From assembly GCA_949361645.1 (NCBI GenBank), contig OX442416.1, forward strand, positions 438,887 to 502,886: a stretch of DNA of 64,000 bases, given 5' to 3'. The notes under the pieces are model-generated. The model had not been told where the DNA came from. It saw only the letters and a list, made by a program, of their open reading frames with translations, and made no database searches. Positions 42,180-54,552 of this stretch are shown piece after piece (the stretch's first letter is position 1; every line of letters begins with the position of its first letter). The DNA comes from Spongilla lacustris (lineage: Eukaryota; Porifera; Demospongiae; Spongillida; Spongillidae). The position numbers and the translations under genes are program-made.

Positions 42180-44920
42180 CACCAGCCATTTTTGCGCGCC
42201 GAAATCATAAATTCGTATATAGACAGTAAAATTGAAAGGCCCAGGGTCTGTTACGAGCATTTGAGTATCATCCTATTTTGAAGGGTTAATTTTATAAATC
42301 CGCCCACTATCACACACACACACGCACACTATACCGTATATGACATGTTCGAGACAATATTGTCATATTGTAAACAACCAGTATAGATCTATGTATAGAA
42401 ATATTTGCTTCACCACATTATTATTCAGACATGCAGGGCTCTTTGTTGACTCAGCTAGTTTCTTTCACACAAAGGACAAGGTATACAAACAATATTATCA
42501 ATTACGACGGGCACGCTTGGAGGCATTAATTTGCCATACCCTCTTAGTCTTTAAACTGCCGTTGCTTCACGGCTTGCTGAATGCGAAAAAACTACTCTGA
42601 TGTTCTTCCTTCACTGAATTGGGCTAAATCACAAGTGGGTCTGTATCCAACCTTGTGTTGTAAGTAAAGAGGGCGTGGCATCGTAACAACAAGGCATGAC
42701 AACATATACAGCTTGTAAAGTTAATAACCCAGTTTATATCTTTCCTGAGTCACCAGTGATTCGACTGGCCATACCCAATTCAAGCTATAAAGCACGTTCA
42801 AATTTATACTTTGCTTAAATCTGAGTCCTTTGAGCCCAACTACAAAAATAGAAACAGGCTCAGGTCGCGATGATCTGCAGCATAAATGAACGTGGCGGTA
42901 TAGCATGATCGGAGTTCTGATTTCTGACTATACATGTAGCATGTATATTGAAGAGTACAATCGGATCGATATACATATATATACTAGTCGCGCATGTATG
43001 GATGTGTTCCAACAGCGCATGTATTCTGAGAAGTAATTAGATCCTAAGTACTGATTTATACACTACATGGGACAGTGTCCAGCAAAATCACCCTTGTGGT
43101 ACTTTTTCAAAGTTTCCAGGACAAGCAAAAGAAAAGCAACGCTCGCATTGAAATGTATGGCTAATTATAAATTCAGTGCCTAATAACTTTGTAATGGATA
43201 GTCCCATTTAGGATGCGTAAGAACCATTTGATAAAAGCTCATTGGCGTTCAAGAAAAATCAAAAAAAATGAAAACTTGAAAAACTAGCCAGAAGGGTAAA
43301 AACTGTCCCATAACTGTCTGTGTGCAATACAATAATAATAATAATTAATTCATTCTCATCTGAGTCCTTTCACATAGCAATCATGCAAGATGTAGTATAT
43401 AGGGATACTATGGTCTATAGCTATTTGTTTCATTTATCCTACTGTAATATGTCAAAGCAGGTATCATTAGCATTTTGTGTACATTTATATTATAGTGAAC
43501 CTGTGTATGAATATCCTGCTGTACTGTATTTGTAAAACTAAATAAACTGATTATTATTTATTTCATAGGATCAGTCATATTAATATTACTACTTGATTTA
43601 CATATACTATTCCACTGTTTTATACTTCAAAGTTGTTAATGTATTAATATTGTGCTGATATGTTGTTAATCACACCAGCTCTGATGATATGTTGTCAGGA
43701 TCCTTTCCAATGCAACATGTGGTACATATATAATCCCCTCAGTTGTTGCAATCTCAAAGCATTTACAGCTCAGGCATTCCTCCCATGCATTTCATGTGCA
43801 AAAATAAGAAAGTAAAAACCATTCCTTACATGCACTATTTTTTACTGTTCTGATCAACACTAGTAGTGTATGCACACACACATACATGGATTGAACTTGG
43901 TGTGGTATAAGGATAGAGGGGGCGGGATGGGGTGGGGTAAGACATACATATTTTTTGCTTATTATATGAAAGTGGTAAGATGATACACATTTGCTTCTAT
44001 GTGTTTTATTGTCCAAGCTTCCTTTTTGTCAGAAAAGTGTAAAAGGTTTTAAGTGAAAGTCTGATTCCAGATCAGAATTGAACCCATTTCAGATGAATAT
44101 GTTAGTGTGCTTATATGAATCCAGATATCTTCCATTTATGGCTTGTTGACATGTTTTTTTACTTCTTTATTTTTTAAGCAAAGTGCAAAGCCTTTACGCA
44201 TCTACATAGAGTATTATTAAATTTTTACCTCTTTTTGCTAGCGGATGAGTGGCTTTTATACCTGCAAAGCCTTACACGTGTGCAGACTGTGCTATAATTA
44301 TATTAGTCCAATTCCATCATATTAATGACAGGGAGGGAAGGGGTGTATGCGTGTAAGTTGTGCTAAAATTCTATTGGTCAAATTTGATCCAGTAAAAATG
44401 GTCCCATCTAAACATGGAGGTGTAGCCTACATGGAAGTGAACTACATGGCAGTACATGGCAGCATGTAGATGGATATGTTCTCAGGTGAGGTCCTATCTG
44501 TGGACAGTGCCTGCAGCTTTATAAGTGTGGGCAGAAGGTCTGTTTTTATTTCACTACATAAATGTGAGTGTGCTGCTAGAAAGTACCTGATGGTGGCTTA
44601 TCTTACTTACTGCTGCACAGGCAGATCACTACCCCTAAGAATAGCTTTTTCAAGACCACCATTATACTCCATTGGTGCATGAGATTTGGGTTTATACAAG
44701 GAGTAGCTATATGGGAAAAGGATATAGTTGCAGCTATTTAGTTCTCAGCCCTTGCAACTGTAACTATATTCATACAGTTGCAACATATTCACGGCTAGAC
44801 AAGGAAGTCTTCAGATAAGGAAGCTTTATCAGATTAAAACAATAGACACTACTGTACACACAGTTGAGTCACCATGCATGCTTTACATGTAAAGTGAATG
44901 GTTTTGTGCAGATCCGTGCT
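42180..44920. other. no gene recognised
   Basis: 2.7 kb of AT-rich sequence without supported exons, repeats or elements apart from a (CA)n at 42312-42330. Short frames at 42340-42600, 43320-43535 and 44470-44682 show no family motifs. Confidence 0.5.
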
Positions 44921-44926
44921 GTACAT

Positions 44927-45004
44927 AGTCGGGCGGACCTACTACCCACAGGTAGTAGGGTGACAAACCAGACCAAACGCGGTAGTAGGGCCGCCCGACT
45001 ATGC
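44927..45004. mobile_element. 78-bp palindromic sequence
   Basis: ATAGTCGGGCGG..CCTACTACC is mirrored by GGTAGTAGGG.CCGCCCGACTAT around a spacer of about 35 bp. It could form a strong hairpin; it may be a minimal MITE. Confidence 0.65.
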
Positions 45005-45109
45005 TGTACAAATGCTGCATGCACAGCTTTTTAATGTTAATACAACATGCCATAACATACCTTTGGGTGGTAATGGTAGTTCTGTGACCCCTGCGGTACC
45101 GCGTCCACT

Positions 45110-45487
45110 CCTTTCAGATGCTTTAATGGTAGCTGATATTTCTCCCTATTAGCAGCGCGATTTCCCTCGAGGTCCTCTTCATATCGCCGCCTTTAGTTTT
45201 AGCAGCACGGTTCTCATCGAGGTTCTTCATATCGCCGCCTTTGAGCAGCACGGTTCTCCTTGGGGTCCTCTTCGTATCGCCACCTTTTAGCAGATCGCTT
45301 AGATTCAATATCGGCCTTATAGCTGTCGCGTACAGAGGCCTTCTTCATTTCGGGATCGGCCTTGTAGCTGTCACGTACAGAGGCCTTCTTTTTTTGGGAT
45401 TGGCCTTGTAGAGCGCTCGGACTTTAGCTTTGTTCTCGTATTGCTTTGGAGGTATTCCGCTCGTTGCTTAGATCTCTTCTTTTGCAT
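45110..45487 (-). pseudogene. KADPE-repeat protein, copy E
   Basis: ATG at 45485-45487 starts MQKKRSKQRAEYLQSNTRTK. After a frameshift the frame gives KASVRDSYKADPEMK, KASVRDSYKADIESK and RSAKRWRYEEDPKENR, AAQRRRYEE, that is four 15-residue units, then a stop. It is the most diverged of the three copies and has the clearest repeat units. Not functional as read. Confidence 0.65.
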
Positions 45488-45689
45488 TTTTAGAAAAAGA
45501 ACTTCACTATTAGCCAACGTTACAACTAATATATTAAACTGGATAAATTTAGCGCAGGTTAGAGTATTTATAACTGCCTAAAATTATTAATAAATAGAAC
45601 TTGATATATGTATGTCTATATGACATGTAAGGATAACGTGCCGGTAAATTTCGAAGCGATTGGTACTATTCCCGTCCTCCAAAACCGTT

Positions 45690-45960
45690 TCTAGCTCGAG
45701 TTATACCTTCCTAAGAAGAAGAAGACGACGACGACGACGACGACGACGGAGAATTATTTTGGGACTGGGCACGAGAAACAGGAAATTGTTTGTTTCTCTA
45801 TAACCAGACCGTGTTATGACACGGAACAAACGTTATATGTAGATCGTTGTGCTCTCATTCCATCGCGATAAAGAGATAAGCGATCCGTTTCTCCGTTGTC
45901 CCTCCAGACGCTAGTGAAGTTTTATTAATGACTTCATCAACCCTCAATCAATCCTGTTGC
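45690..45960 (-). promoter_or_regulatory. conserved leader, copy E (diverged)
   Basis: It keeps the GTCATTAATAAAAC, GTCATAACACGG, TAGAGAAACAAAC and CCCAGTCCCA blocks, with a (CGT)n-(CTT)n tract instead of (CTT)n. Confidence 0.5.
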
Positions 45961-46096
45961 CGCAGGTTCAGATAATACGGAACATCTAGTTAGGTGCAGC
46001 GTTGACTCCAGTGGCAGCAGTTACGTCTATTCAGACTACACTGCACATTGAGTAATGTTTCATGCTACTAATCTAACAAAAACGCTATGACGCTTA

Positions 46097-46100
<4 letters not shown>

Positions 46101-46132
<32 letters not shown>
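46101..46132. repeat. poly-G tract
   Basis: Uninterrupted G run of about 32 bases. Confidence 0.95.
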
Positions 46133-46135
<3 letters not shown>

Positions 46136-46210
46136 ATGTTAACGTCACAATGACGCTAATTTTTCCAAACATAGTTTGGACAAGCCCCCTAAGTGGATGA
46201 TATCATCGTG

Positions 46211-46513
46211 ATGTCATCTGCGGCGGAGGGGGAGCAACAGAGCAGGAACATTTTTGGTTTTGAGCCGATCATAATGAGCACAGAATTCCAGAAAGGTGCG
46301 CAATCAGCTAGTCAGCAACTTCACACTGATCAGTCTGAGTCTCATGAGGCGACAGCCAGTGCACACGAACAGCCAGCGGATCAACAAGAACAAGTAGCCA
46401 CCCAGCGACCGTCCATTGATCAGTCTCATGAGGCGGCAGCCAGAGCTACTCAGCAGCAACCAGCTGCTCAACAAGAACAAACAGCTACTCAGGAACGTAC
46501 CTTCTATACTTAA
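46211..46513 (+). CDS. candidate first exon, Gln/Ala-rich
   Basis: ATG at 46211 (MSSAAEGEQQSRNIFGFEP) opens a frame with a duplicated Gln/Ala/His-rich segment (SHEATASAHEQPADQQEQVA, SHEAAARATQQQPAAQQEQT). It lies on the strand of, and 1.1 kb upstream from, the TOLLIP-like exons and could be their N-terminus, but no donor gives the needed phase. Confidence 0.4.
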   Translation: MSSAAEGEQQSRNIFGFEPIIMSTEFQKGAQSASQQLHTDQSESHEATASAHEQPADQQEQVATQRPSIDQSHEAAARATQQQPAAQQEQTATQERTFYT

Positions 46514-46735
46514 CGTTGTACTCATTGTGTAGTGGATTGCGTGGACGGAGGGGCAGTAAAAGAGCGAGGTGTTTCATCAGTAAATTCCGTATGTGTGTAG
46601 TCGCGTCGTTCCCGTATAAACTTCAGTGCCGTACTGTATCCAGACTTTCGAAGGGTCGGGTACTGAATTAAAGAGACCTATTCTAAATTCAGATGAATTG
46701 TACTATTAAACAGTCAGTAGCATGTTTCAGTTAGA

Positions 46736-46935
46736 AGTGGCGTATCCAGGATTGCAGCGAGGGAGGTATATATCAAGCCATTCAGACCCGATACGAAAAG
46801 TGTGTGTGTGTGTGGGGGGGGGGGATGGGGGTGCTGTCCGGTCCGCTTCAAACCTAATCCCAACAGTGGGGGCAGTGTGTGTGGGGGGGGGGGGGGGGGG
46901 GGGGGCTTCAGACCTGATTCAAAAAGTGGGAAAGG
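46736..46935. mobile_element. poly-G MITE remnant with AGTGGCGTATCCAGG end
   Basis: The left end resembles the CAGTGGCGGATCCAGG terminus at 39792. Two G tracts with GTGCTGTCCGGTCCGCTTCA and GGCTTCAGACCTGATTC follow. The right end was not found. Confidence 0.5.
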
Positions 46936-47562
46936 ATCGAGGGGGCCGGTCATGGGTGACCTTCATTACACAGACATTCGACCCTACCCTACCTACTGCC
47001 CTGAACCTTCCTGCAAATGTGTACATTTAAAAAGTTAACCATGCAGCCTAGATGATGATAACTATAACTGTATTCACGTGTTTCCAGCCACTACTACTAC
47101 TAGAGAGGAAATGTTCCTTGTGAATTGTTATCCTAGTACAGCTTACTATGAGGGAATCACAACTTAATACTTAATCTTTGCACCTTCCAAATAATGACCT
47201 GAGCAAGAGCATCTAAGCTATTTATGGAAACCCTTAAGATCTAATGTGATTATCAGTGTTCTAATGTACAATTTGTTCATTAAAAGAACCTTTTCCACGA
47301 TGGCAGCTGCTGGAAAGGTGGTAATAATTGGCTAATAGCCAAACAGCATCACTCTAGAAGTCTAGGGGCTGCAATTGGAAGCAGCAATATGCTAATTTGA
47401 GTTGCTATAAAGCGTAATCGACTGTATTGTAATTGTAGAATTATGAAAAACCTGGGTTTTGTAACTTATGAGTCTTTAATTTCAAAAGTTACAAACCAAT
47501 ATGTCCAAGGCATTTCAAAAATTACAAAAAATTTCAATTGTTGCATTGTTTGTTTTAAAATC

Positions 47563-50500
47563 AGTGCTCCAAATCACGCATTAAACTTACCGAGAAGCAG
47601 GAGGCCGCGACAATACATATCAGGATTTCGAGATTGGATTCCTGGGCGAGCAACACTGACGCTCACTGTTTGTGAGGTAAGCATTGGGATTTTGGATATC
47701 AGGTTAATATTGTGAGGACTGGTTTTGTACCACAGTTTCTGTTTAATCCATACATGTATATGTTGAGATTGTATATGTACTGGAGTAAAATGTTATTAGC
47801 AAGCAATGGGTCTACATGTACATGTGGATAAATGGAACTTTTAAGTACATGCTAACACTGTGCAGTGTTGGTACATATCACTTTGTGATCCCTTACCAAG
47901 TCCACAGTAGTCATAATGCTCTCTGATTGCTCGGTTCTTGTAGAAACCCTCTCAGAAAGCAGCTGGGCCTCGTATCCAAATCGTGCACTTTTTTAATTGA
48001 GATTTTTGTACATGCGATATGGCGATCGTATGTTCGTTGAAACATAAAAAGCCAGTTTGCAATCAGTGCAACGCTGACACGAATTGCAATAAATGTTGCC
48101 CATGCCAACCACAAACTAAAGGTCATCCAAGGAAGATGGATGAATCTGAGACTCTGCATTGGGTCAATCCTGAAAGGGAAGCTAGAGTCCATCCTGAGCG
48201 TGGCACAGATGCATCTCTTGGGATGGTGGTTGAAGATTACAGTGGGCCTAGTACACACATGCATGGCCATACATCATCGCAAGCACACATCATTGAGATA
48301 CTCGAGTGTATGGGCTGCGAGAAAGTAGCGTACACAGGCTCCGAGTCCCTCATGTCGATGTTAGGCAGCGAGTGATATATGAGATGCTGCTAGTATGCAT
48401 CGGGTAGAAAATGTGTTCTGGAGAGGAGTCAAGGCTTGTACCCACATCTTACTTCCAAGCAAATGCCGATTTGAAGATTGTGCTCAGCATAAGGTCTGTT
48501 GTGGCTGCATGTTGGAGAGAACACTGAGCCTGAGCCAATTGATGATGATCAATTCCTCTCTGTTGCTGCACCACAGTTAGAAATGACTATATCCACCGAT
48601 ACACATCAGCCAGTGCAAGTAGATTTCTTGTCCCTCTAGGCAGTCTTCCAAGTGCACAAGTTGCATCACTCCTCACCATTAGTAACAGTTATGCTAAAAA
48701 TTTGCTTTCTCAAGCCAAGGTGTATAAACTCTACCTTTACACACGATGTGAGACTTGAAGAGCATAGCCAGACACACCCTTGGGTATGCAGGGACGTGAT
48801 ACACTGAATTTTATGAAAGGGATCTAGATTCTACTAAATAATCAAGGCAGTTGAACATGCTTCCAGATCTTTTTAATCAACGCTCTCATCATGCATCTTA
48901 AAAATGTTAGAAGCATCTCAATGATAGCTGAATTAATATCATCTTTATCCTTAACATTAGGTGTATTTTCCAAGGTGGTAAAGTCAATAACAAATGCTAC
49001 TGCAGAATTAACGGTCATTTTCAGGCTTAAGAAGGTTGAAAACCTACTTGATATCAATTATGACTCAATGTAGACTGAATAACATTCGTCTACTCCATTG
49101 TCACAAGTAAATGACCAAAGCAATTGATTTGATCGCGATAGCCCAAGACTTCATTGCAGCTAATAAGAAGAGAAAGACATTTTTTTGGAGTATCTGATAC
49201 TTTTTGCATGCATCTTATACATTAATTAGTCGATTTCAAGGTTGCCTGCTCAGCTATTTTATACCTAAAGCATGCAGATATGAGTCGCATTTTTGATGAT
49301 ATTCATTATCCAACGTAGATCCTACATAGAACCTACTTTCCGCAGGTTCCAATTATGTACAACTATACAATGGCAAATTTTTAACCATATGACTTCATTG
49401 AATTAAAGATTGTATCTAGTCATTGCATATGTCAAATAGCTCATTTGTTGAGATCTATTGTTACTTTCCATATGACATGCATGAGGTTCCATAGCTGCAT
49501 GGTAGTAATGATTAATTATGTGCTATAGACTGTTAACTTCGGTTTGTCAGGCCCTTCTGAACAAGAACTATGGTGTCATGAAAATGGATCCTTACTGCAT
49601 TGTAAGGATTGGAACATCTATTGTTAAAACTACCGTTCATCGTAATGGATCTACTAATCCAACATGGAATGAGACATTTGTTCGGTAAGTTGTAGTAATA
49701 ATAATGCGATAAGAATGTTTCAACATCTTTTGCAGGATTGAAAGAATGCATGATACTTAACCATTGCAAGTAAATAAAAACATCTATGAGAACGTTGGTG
49801 GTACACAAGATTTGAAGGCAATGGTGGTGTAAAAAGGAAGGAAACAGGCGTCTAAAAAAAGGTCACATGGACATTTATTAATGTTTTGTTGTTTTTAAGT
49901 GCTAAATATAGGACTATTGCATTTCCCCTTACATTTTATGAGACCCTTGTTTCCTTCCTTTTTACACCACCATTGCCTTGAAATCTTATCACACCAACCT
50001 TTTCATAGGGAATGTTTTTATTTACTTGTTCATTCATTTTGTTCATTCATGTAAGTTCCAGAACTTAAAAAAAATGAAAAATGCTTGCCTAGACTTTCCA
50101 GATTTTTGTTTTTAAATAGACACACAACACACATACACACACACAAACACACACACAAACACATACACACATACACACACATGACAGCTTTAAAAACTTG
50201 GGGGCTCATTTTAGAACTTTTTCACTCATTAATTCAGTGCTGTGAAGCTAATGAATTCACAACAGCAGGATGCATAGTTTAAGAATAAAATTCATATCAT
50301 AATTAAAATCCTGGGAGAAGGGGGAAGTGGGGGTGCTATACCCCCTCCCTCTCCTTTTCTACACCTATACACACACTGTGCATACATTTTTACATACAAA
50401 CACACATGCACATATACACACATACATATAAATACACAAATGTCGTGTACAAATACTCATAACCCACACATGCTGTGATACGTACGCCGTACATATATAG

Positions 50501-52900
50501 ATTGCATGCACTGCACATCATGCTAGTAATCTGTTTTGATGGTGTGTTTTGACTATTTCGAAGTACATGAAACACGCCTTTCACACTTACCTGGTCGCAT
50601 TTTGGGGATTAGAGCCACTCTCAGTTGAAAATGGGCTCTCTATTCGTTATATTGATAAAGACATCATTTTGTCAATATCCATTTTTCAATTTGTTGAACT
50701 AACCAGTGACTGAAGTTAAATTCCATTAAGCGAAATATCAAACATGGATGCAAAAATAAGCATGCGGAATATAATATGTTGAATAACGAGAGATCCGATT
50801 GCTGCTTTATACATGGACCATCCAGTCCATGCAAATGGCACCTTAATGTGTCTCATTTCAAGCACAAATGGAAAGAATGTTTTTCATCAGATCTACAAGT
50901 GTTTCCAATCATGTTAATTATAGACTAGATATCCGTGTGTAACCTTTTTGAAAATTCAAAATCAATTATTTTGACTATGAAAAAAGGTCTAATGACACCA
51001 GGGGAACCAATAGAACACTTAGCTGGTGCAAAAGAGTACGTATCATGTTTGATTAATGAACACTGACAGATGTACTCTACTGCAGAGAGTGGTAAGGTCA
51101 AGCTTGAGAAGGAACATGGGCTATAAAATTTGTATTTAAATTGCCATGCATGTGCGTGGCAGTGTTGGTTAGACTGGAAACCCGACTAATGGTTACCTTT
51201 TGCTGGGTTCCCAGACTAAATGCTGATCAGTTTTACCACCTTAATTAACCCAATAGTAAGCCATGGCCATTGTCAGACAGGCAGAAAAAGTGGAGGGCAT
51301 ATAAAATCAATTTCTGACCAATTTCTGCGTATGTAGGAACAAATATCAACTGATCACGACTAAGAAAAACACATTTCGACTAAAGGATATTCTGAAATTG
51401 GTTAATCTGAATAGTACTAAATGCATAGTCGACCGAATAGGTAATTGCAAATGTCAAATTTCCCCTAAAAAATCTGAAAATCAGTTACACACCCTAGACC
51501 TTTTATAAAACGAAATCATGGTTAGAACTCAATTCTTGGATTTCGTTATTCATACGGGTGCTGGCATTTAGAAACACTAATGCAAGGAAAATATGCGGTG
51601 CCTAGTGTTGTTTATAAGCAGTTACATACACAAAACGTATACATTATTGTCATTCAAATTTGTTTGTTTATGTATATCGTTTATTTCAGAGAATTACCTC
51701 CACATGTAACGTGCTTGTACTTTGCAATCTACGACCGGGTTAGTTATGGTAACTAGTGATTGCTGACATTAGGGTATTTTCTAAATGTTATTCAAAGCAA
51801 ACAGTACTAGACGACACACACATTGCATGGGCTGTACATGAGCTTGAAGAGGATGTCTATGACTGCAATGAGACAACAGGGTGGATAAACCTTACAGGCC
51901 GGTTAGGAGATAGGAAAGAAGGAGCTCTCAATATACGGCTGAAACTGACAGTACGTTTAAAATTGATTTTTTTTTTTGTTGTGGTGCATCGATTGATGTG
52001 GTGGGCACATGGCCTTTAATAAAACGAATCGTGCTTTATATAGGCATAATTAAGTCATTGGATAATTTCATAATGCAAGATAGTATGAGATGGATACAGC
52101 CTTCTCTGATTGGTCGCTGTGTGTGCACTGCATGTGTGTGGCTAGTTTGAATTGTAAATAATAATCACTAACTGTGTTGTATGCCTCTTTTAGTAAATAC
52201 AGCATTTTATTTTATATTTCAATCTGTCATGGTGGCTAAGGACGTTGAGCGTATACCTCGGTATGATGAACCTGAACTCACAAGTTTACGAACAATGCCA
52301 AGTAGTCGAAGTGGAATCTATCAACAAGAGGGTTCAAGCTTACCACCTTTTCCCCGACCACTGTACGGTCTACCTGCTGACAGCTACCATATGCATCCTG
52401 CTGATAGATACCATCCTGCTGAAAGGTACTATCCTGCTGACAACTACTATCCTGCTGACAACTACCATCCTGCTGATAGATACCATCCTGCTGAAAGATA
52501 CCATCCTGCTGAAAGATACCATCCTGCTGATAGATACCATCCTGCTGATAGATACCATCCTGCTGAAAGGTACCATCCTGCTGAAAGATACCATCCTGCT
52601 GAAAGATACCCTCCTGCTGATAGATACCGTCCTGCTGACAACTACCAGCCTCTTGCTAGAGCATCCAGTCCCCAGCCCCCTAACAGAACCCAACCCTCAG
52701 CTGCAAGGCAGGCACTGCCCTATGTGATTGATGGGGTCGGTACAATTGTGGGTGATGCACCTGCTATTGCTGAATCTGTTGTTGATGCTTCTGTAAGCAA
52801 TGTACCATTTGGTGTTGGAATAGCATTTTCTATTTTGAAGCCTATATTCAAAGCTGGTGCTCAAGCTGGAACTGCATATGCAAAATCAAGATTGAACTGA
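47563..52900 (+). CDS. TOLLIP-like C2-domain protein with a C-terminal hexapeptide repeat array
   Basis: Phase-matched exons: (about 47563)-47676, 49551-49684, 51690-51738, 51798-51950 and 52241-52900 (TGA at 52898). The first four encode a C2 domain close to that of TOLLIP: LTLTVCE, KNYGVMKMDPYCIVRIG, HRNGSTNPTWNETF, LPPHVTCLYFAIYDR, a DDTHIAW block and WINLTGRLGDRKEG. TOLLIP binds phosphoinositides with C2 and ubiquitin with a CUE domain in endosomal and innate signalling. Here no CUE domain is seen. Instead the last exon has about 17 hexapeptides (YHPADR/YHPAER, 18-bp DNA units, 52370-52650), a Pro/Gln linker and a conserved-looking hydrophobic Gly/Ala tail (VIDGVGTIVGDAPAIAESVV, FGVGIAFSILKPIFKAGAQA). 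The N-terminus is uncertain. Introns contain a Cys-rich frame and an FB element. Confidence 0.75.
48019..48375 (+). CDS. intronic ORF with cysteine cluster
   Basis: ATG-started 118-codon frame in the first C2 intron: MAIVCSLKHKKPVCNQCNAD then NCNKCCPCQPQTKGHPRK, a hydrophilic middle and a CMGCEKV motif. Paired Cys-x2-Cys sets suggest a zinc-binding DNA-associated protein, perhaps transposon-derived. A coding-looking frame (48395-48580) follows. Not recognised. Confidence 0.35.
   Translation: MAIVCSLKHKKPVCNQCNADTNCNKCCPCQPQTKGHPRKMDESETLHWVNPEREARVHPERGTDASLGMVVEDYSGPSTHMHGHTSSQAHIIEILECMGCEKVAYTGSESLMSMLGSE
49769..50030. mobile_element. foldback family FB, copy 4
   Basis: CAAGTAAATAAAAACATC ... 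GGCAATGGTGGTGTAAAAAG and its inverted counterpart ending TTTTTATTTACTTG. It lies in the second C2 intron. Confidence 0.9.
50107..50182. repeat. CA microsatellite
   Basis: ACACACAAACACACATACAC-type repeat in the same intron. Confidence 0.9.
52377..52650 (+). repeat. 18-bp coding minisatellite
   Basis: Units TACCATCCTGCTGAAAGG / TACCATCCTGCTGATAGA encode YHPAER and YHPADR in frame. Substitutions are concentrated in the fifth and sixth residues (E/D, R/N), and the frame is intact throughout, which argues for translation. Confidence 0.9.
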
Positions 52901-53033
52901 CTTGGTTGTTTACAACAATAGTAGAACAAATAAGCGTATACATTTAGATGTAATTTCTGTTGTAATTAGTATGTGTTATTTTTTCCTTTTTAAATGTATG
53001 GTTGTTGCTTTAACGTACATTTGAGAATGGGAT

Positions 53034-53039
53034 AATAAA
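53034..53039 (+). terminator. polyadenylation signal of the TOLLIP-like gene
   Basis: AATAAA lies 134 bp after the stop codon. Confidence 0.6.
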
Positions 53040-53044
53040 GCACA

Positions 53045-54350
53045 AAGATGTACGTACACCTACGCGAGATACATTCATATCCTTTCAACTCTCGCTCCAA
53101 AAATCATTTTGATTCCCAACAACAATTGTTGCTGCCTGAGTTGGTATTTGTTGGACGATTGTAGCACAGGTGCAACCTGCCCACAACCATCCGGTCATAT
53201 ATCAAATAGCAGCAGCAGTGTACATCAAATGCACTTCAATTATTATATACAAGATTGCAAGGGGTTATACCAGAATACACAATGCATGGCCTGGTGTATA
53301 GTGTACACGACCCAATACACATGCAATATATGCTTGTGTATAACAAGCCTTTTTTTACGCAATGTATTTCTAGATTGCATCCATGAACCTCTTTATACAA
53401 ACGAAATCAATGGAACAGTAGCCATATGTCACAGCCACAGCAATTCAGGGCTTTGATTCCTGGCTCATACAGCACTGGATAAGCGTGCTCGAGCGTGCTT
53501 CCGAATTTCCGTTGCGCGCCGCCATGTGCTCTCGATGGTCTCGGGGATAATTTTGGTAATTTAATATAACGCGTCCCACACGAACGTGCAATTTTTGTAC
53601 GAGACGCACATCGTATGACGACGTAGAGGAAGTTAAATATAAATGTACTACTTTGCAGAGGTTATTTTAGAATATAAAACACTATACTTTAGGAAGTTGA
53701 TAGCGAATTTATAAAAAGCATAATTGAAACACCACTTTGATCGATACATGGCCTTACCTCCCATCATATGGTCTGTAGGAGGATGGTCTTCGTGCGCGCA
53801 TGAGTTCTAGATATCTAAAAAGATTTACGATTGGTCTAAGTGTTGAGCACGACCACCGGCAGATCTAACTTCACTGTATTGTGAGCATGCAGGTGTACTT
53901 AAGAGAGTGGTTCCAAGCAGTTGACCTGTAACGGCTCAAGACTAATCATGGTGGCATTGAAGTCATTGTGGCAGTAAAAGTCTGCTGCACTTCATGCATG
54001 AACAATTTAAGCAGATTGAACTCTGTTTTTCCTCTTTTAAGGGTTTTTTTGCAGGAGGAGGTGCATGTGGGCCCACTTCTTCAAAATAGTTGACCCCCCT
54101 GATCACGCGTTGGCAGTACGCGCACTGAATGTATGGGTGTGATGAGCTAGTAAACACTGTATCTATAGTGCAAACAACCCACCAGGGGGTTTAAAACTTT
54201 GTCAACTTAACTTAATTATATACTCGGCCTAGCGTATTGGTTGCTAGGTACGCGGGTTAGGTCTATTTCCCGGAACGGAACGCAGGACTAAAACACGGAA
54301 CGAAGCATTAAAAGTATCATGTCACTGCGCACGCATCTCACGTTTTATAG
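53045..54350. other. no gene recognised
   Basis: No supported exon. The minus-strand frame 53963-54157 has a few cysteines (SSICLNCSCMKCSR) but no splice context. Confidence 0.4.
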
Positions 54351-54372
54351 TTGTGTGCGGGTGGAGTAATCC

Positions 54373-54550
54373 ATGGCTTTGATCGTGTTCCGTGTATCTC
54401 GTTCGCCTCTTCAAACTTCGGAAGTTTTATCTTTATTGCTAGAGAGTCCTGCAGATTCAATATCAACCCTTCCACCAGAAAACCCAAAACGAGGTGAAAT
54501 ATACATCTACCATAGCAAGGCGGTATGGCCATTGGGGGTTTGCGCGAGGG
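54373..54550 (+). CDS. possible first exon adjoining a transposon
   Basis: ATG-started frame MALIVFRVSRSPLQTSEVLS, LLLESPADSISTLPPENPKR. A CGAG/GTGAAA donor at 54496 could end it; read through, it runs to the TAG that forms the target duplication of the next element. Confidence 0.3.
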
Positions 54551-54552
54551 TT

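Noticed and set aside
52370..52727. Two other long frames across the hexapeptide array (ILLKDT on plus, SRMVSI on minus)
   Set aside because: The 18-bp repeat leaves several frames open; only the YHPAER frame joins the C2 exons in phase and continues into a plausible tail.
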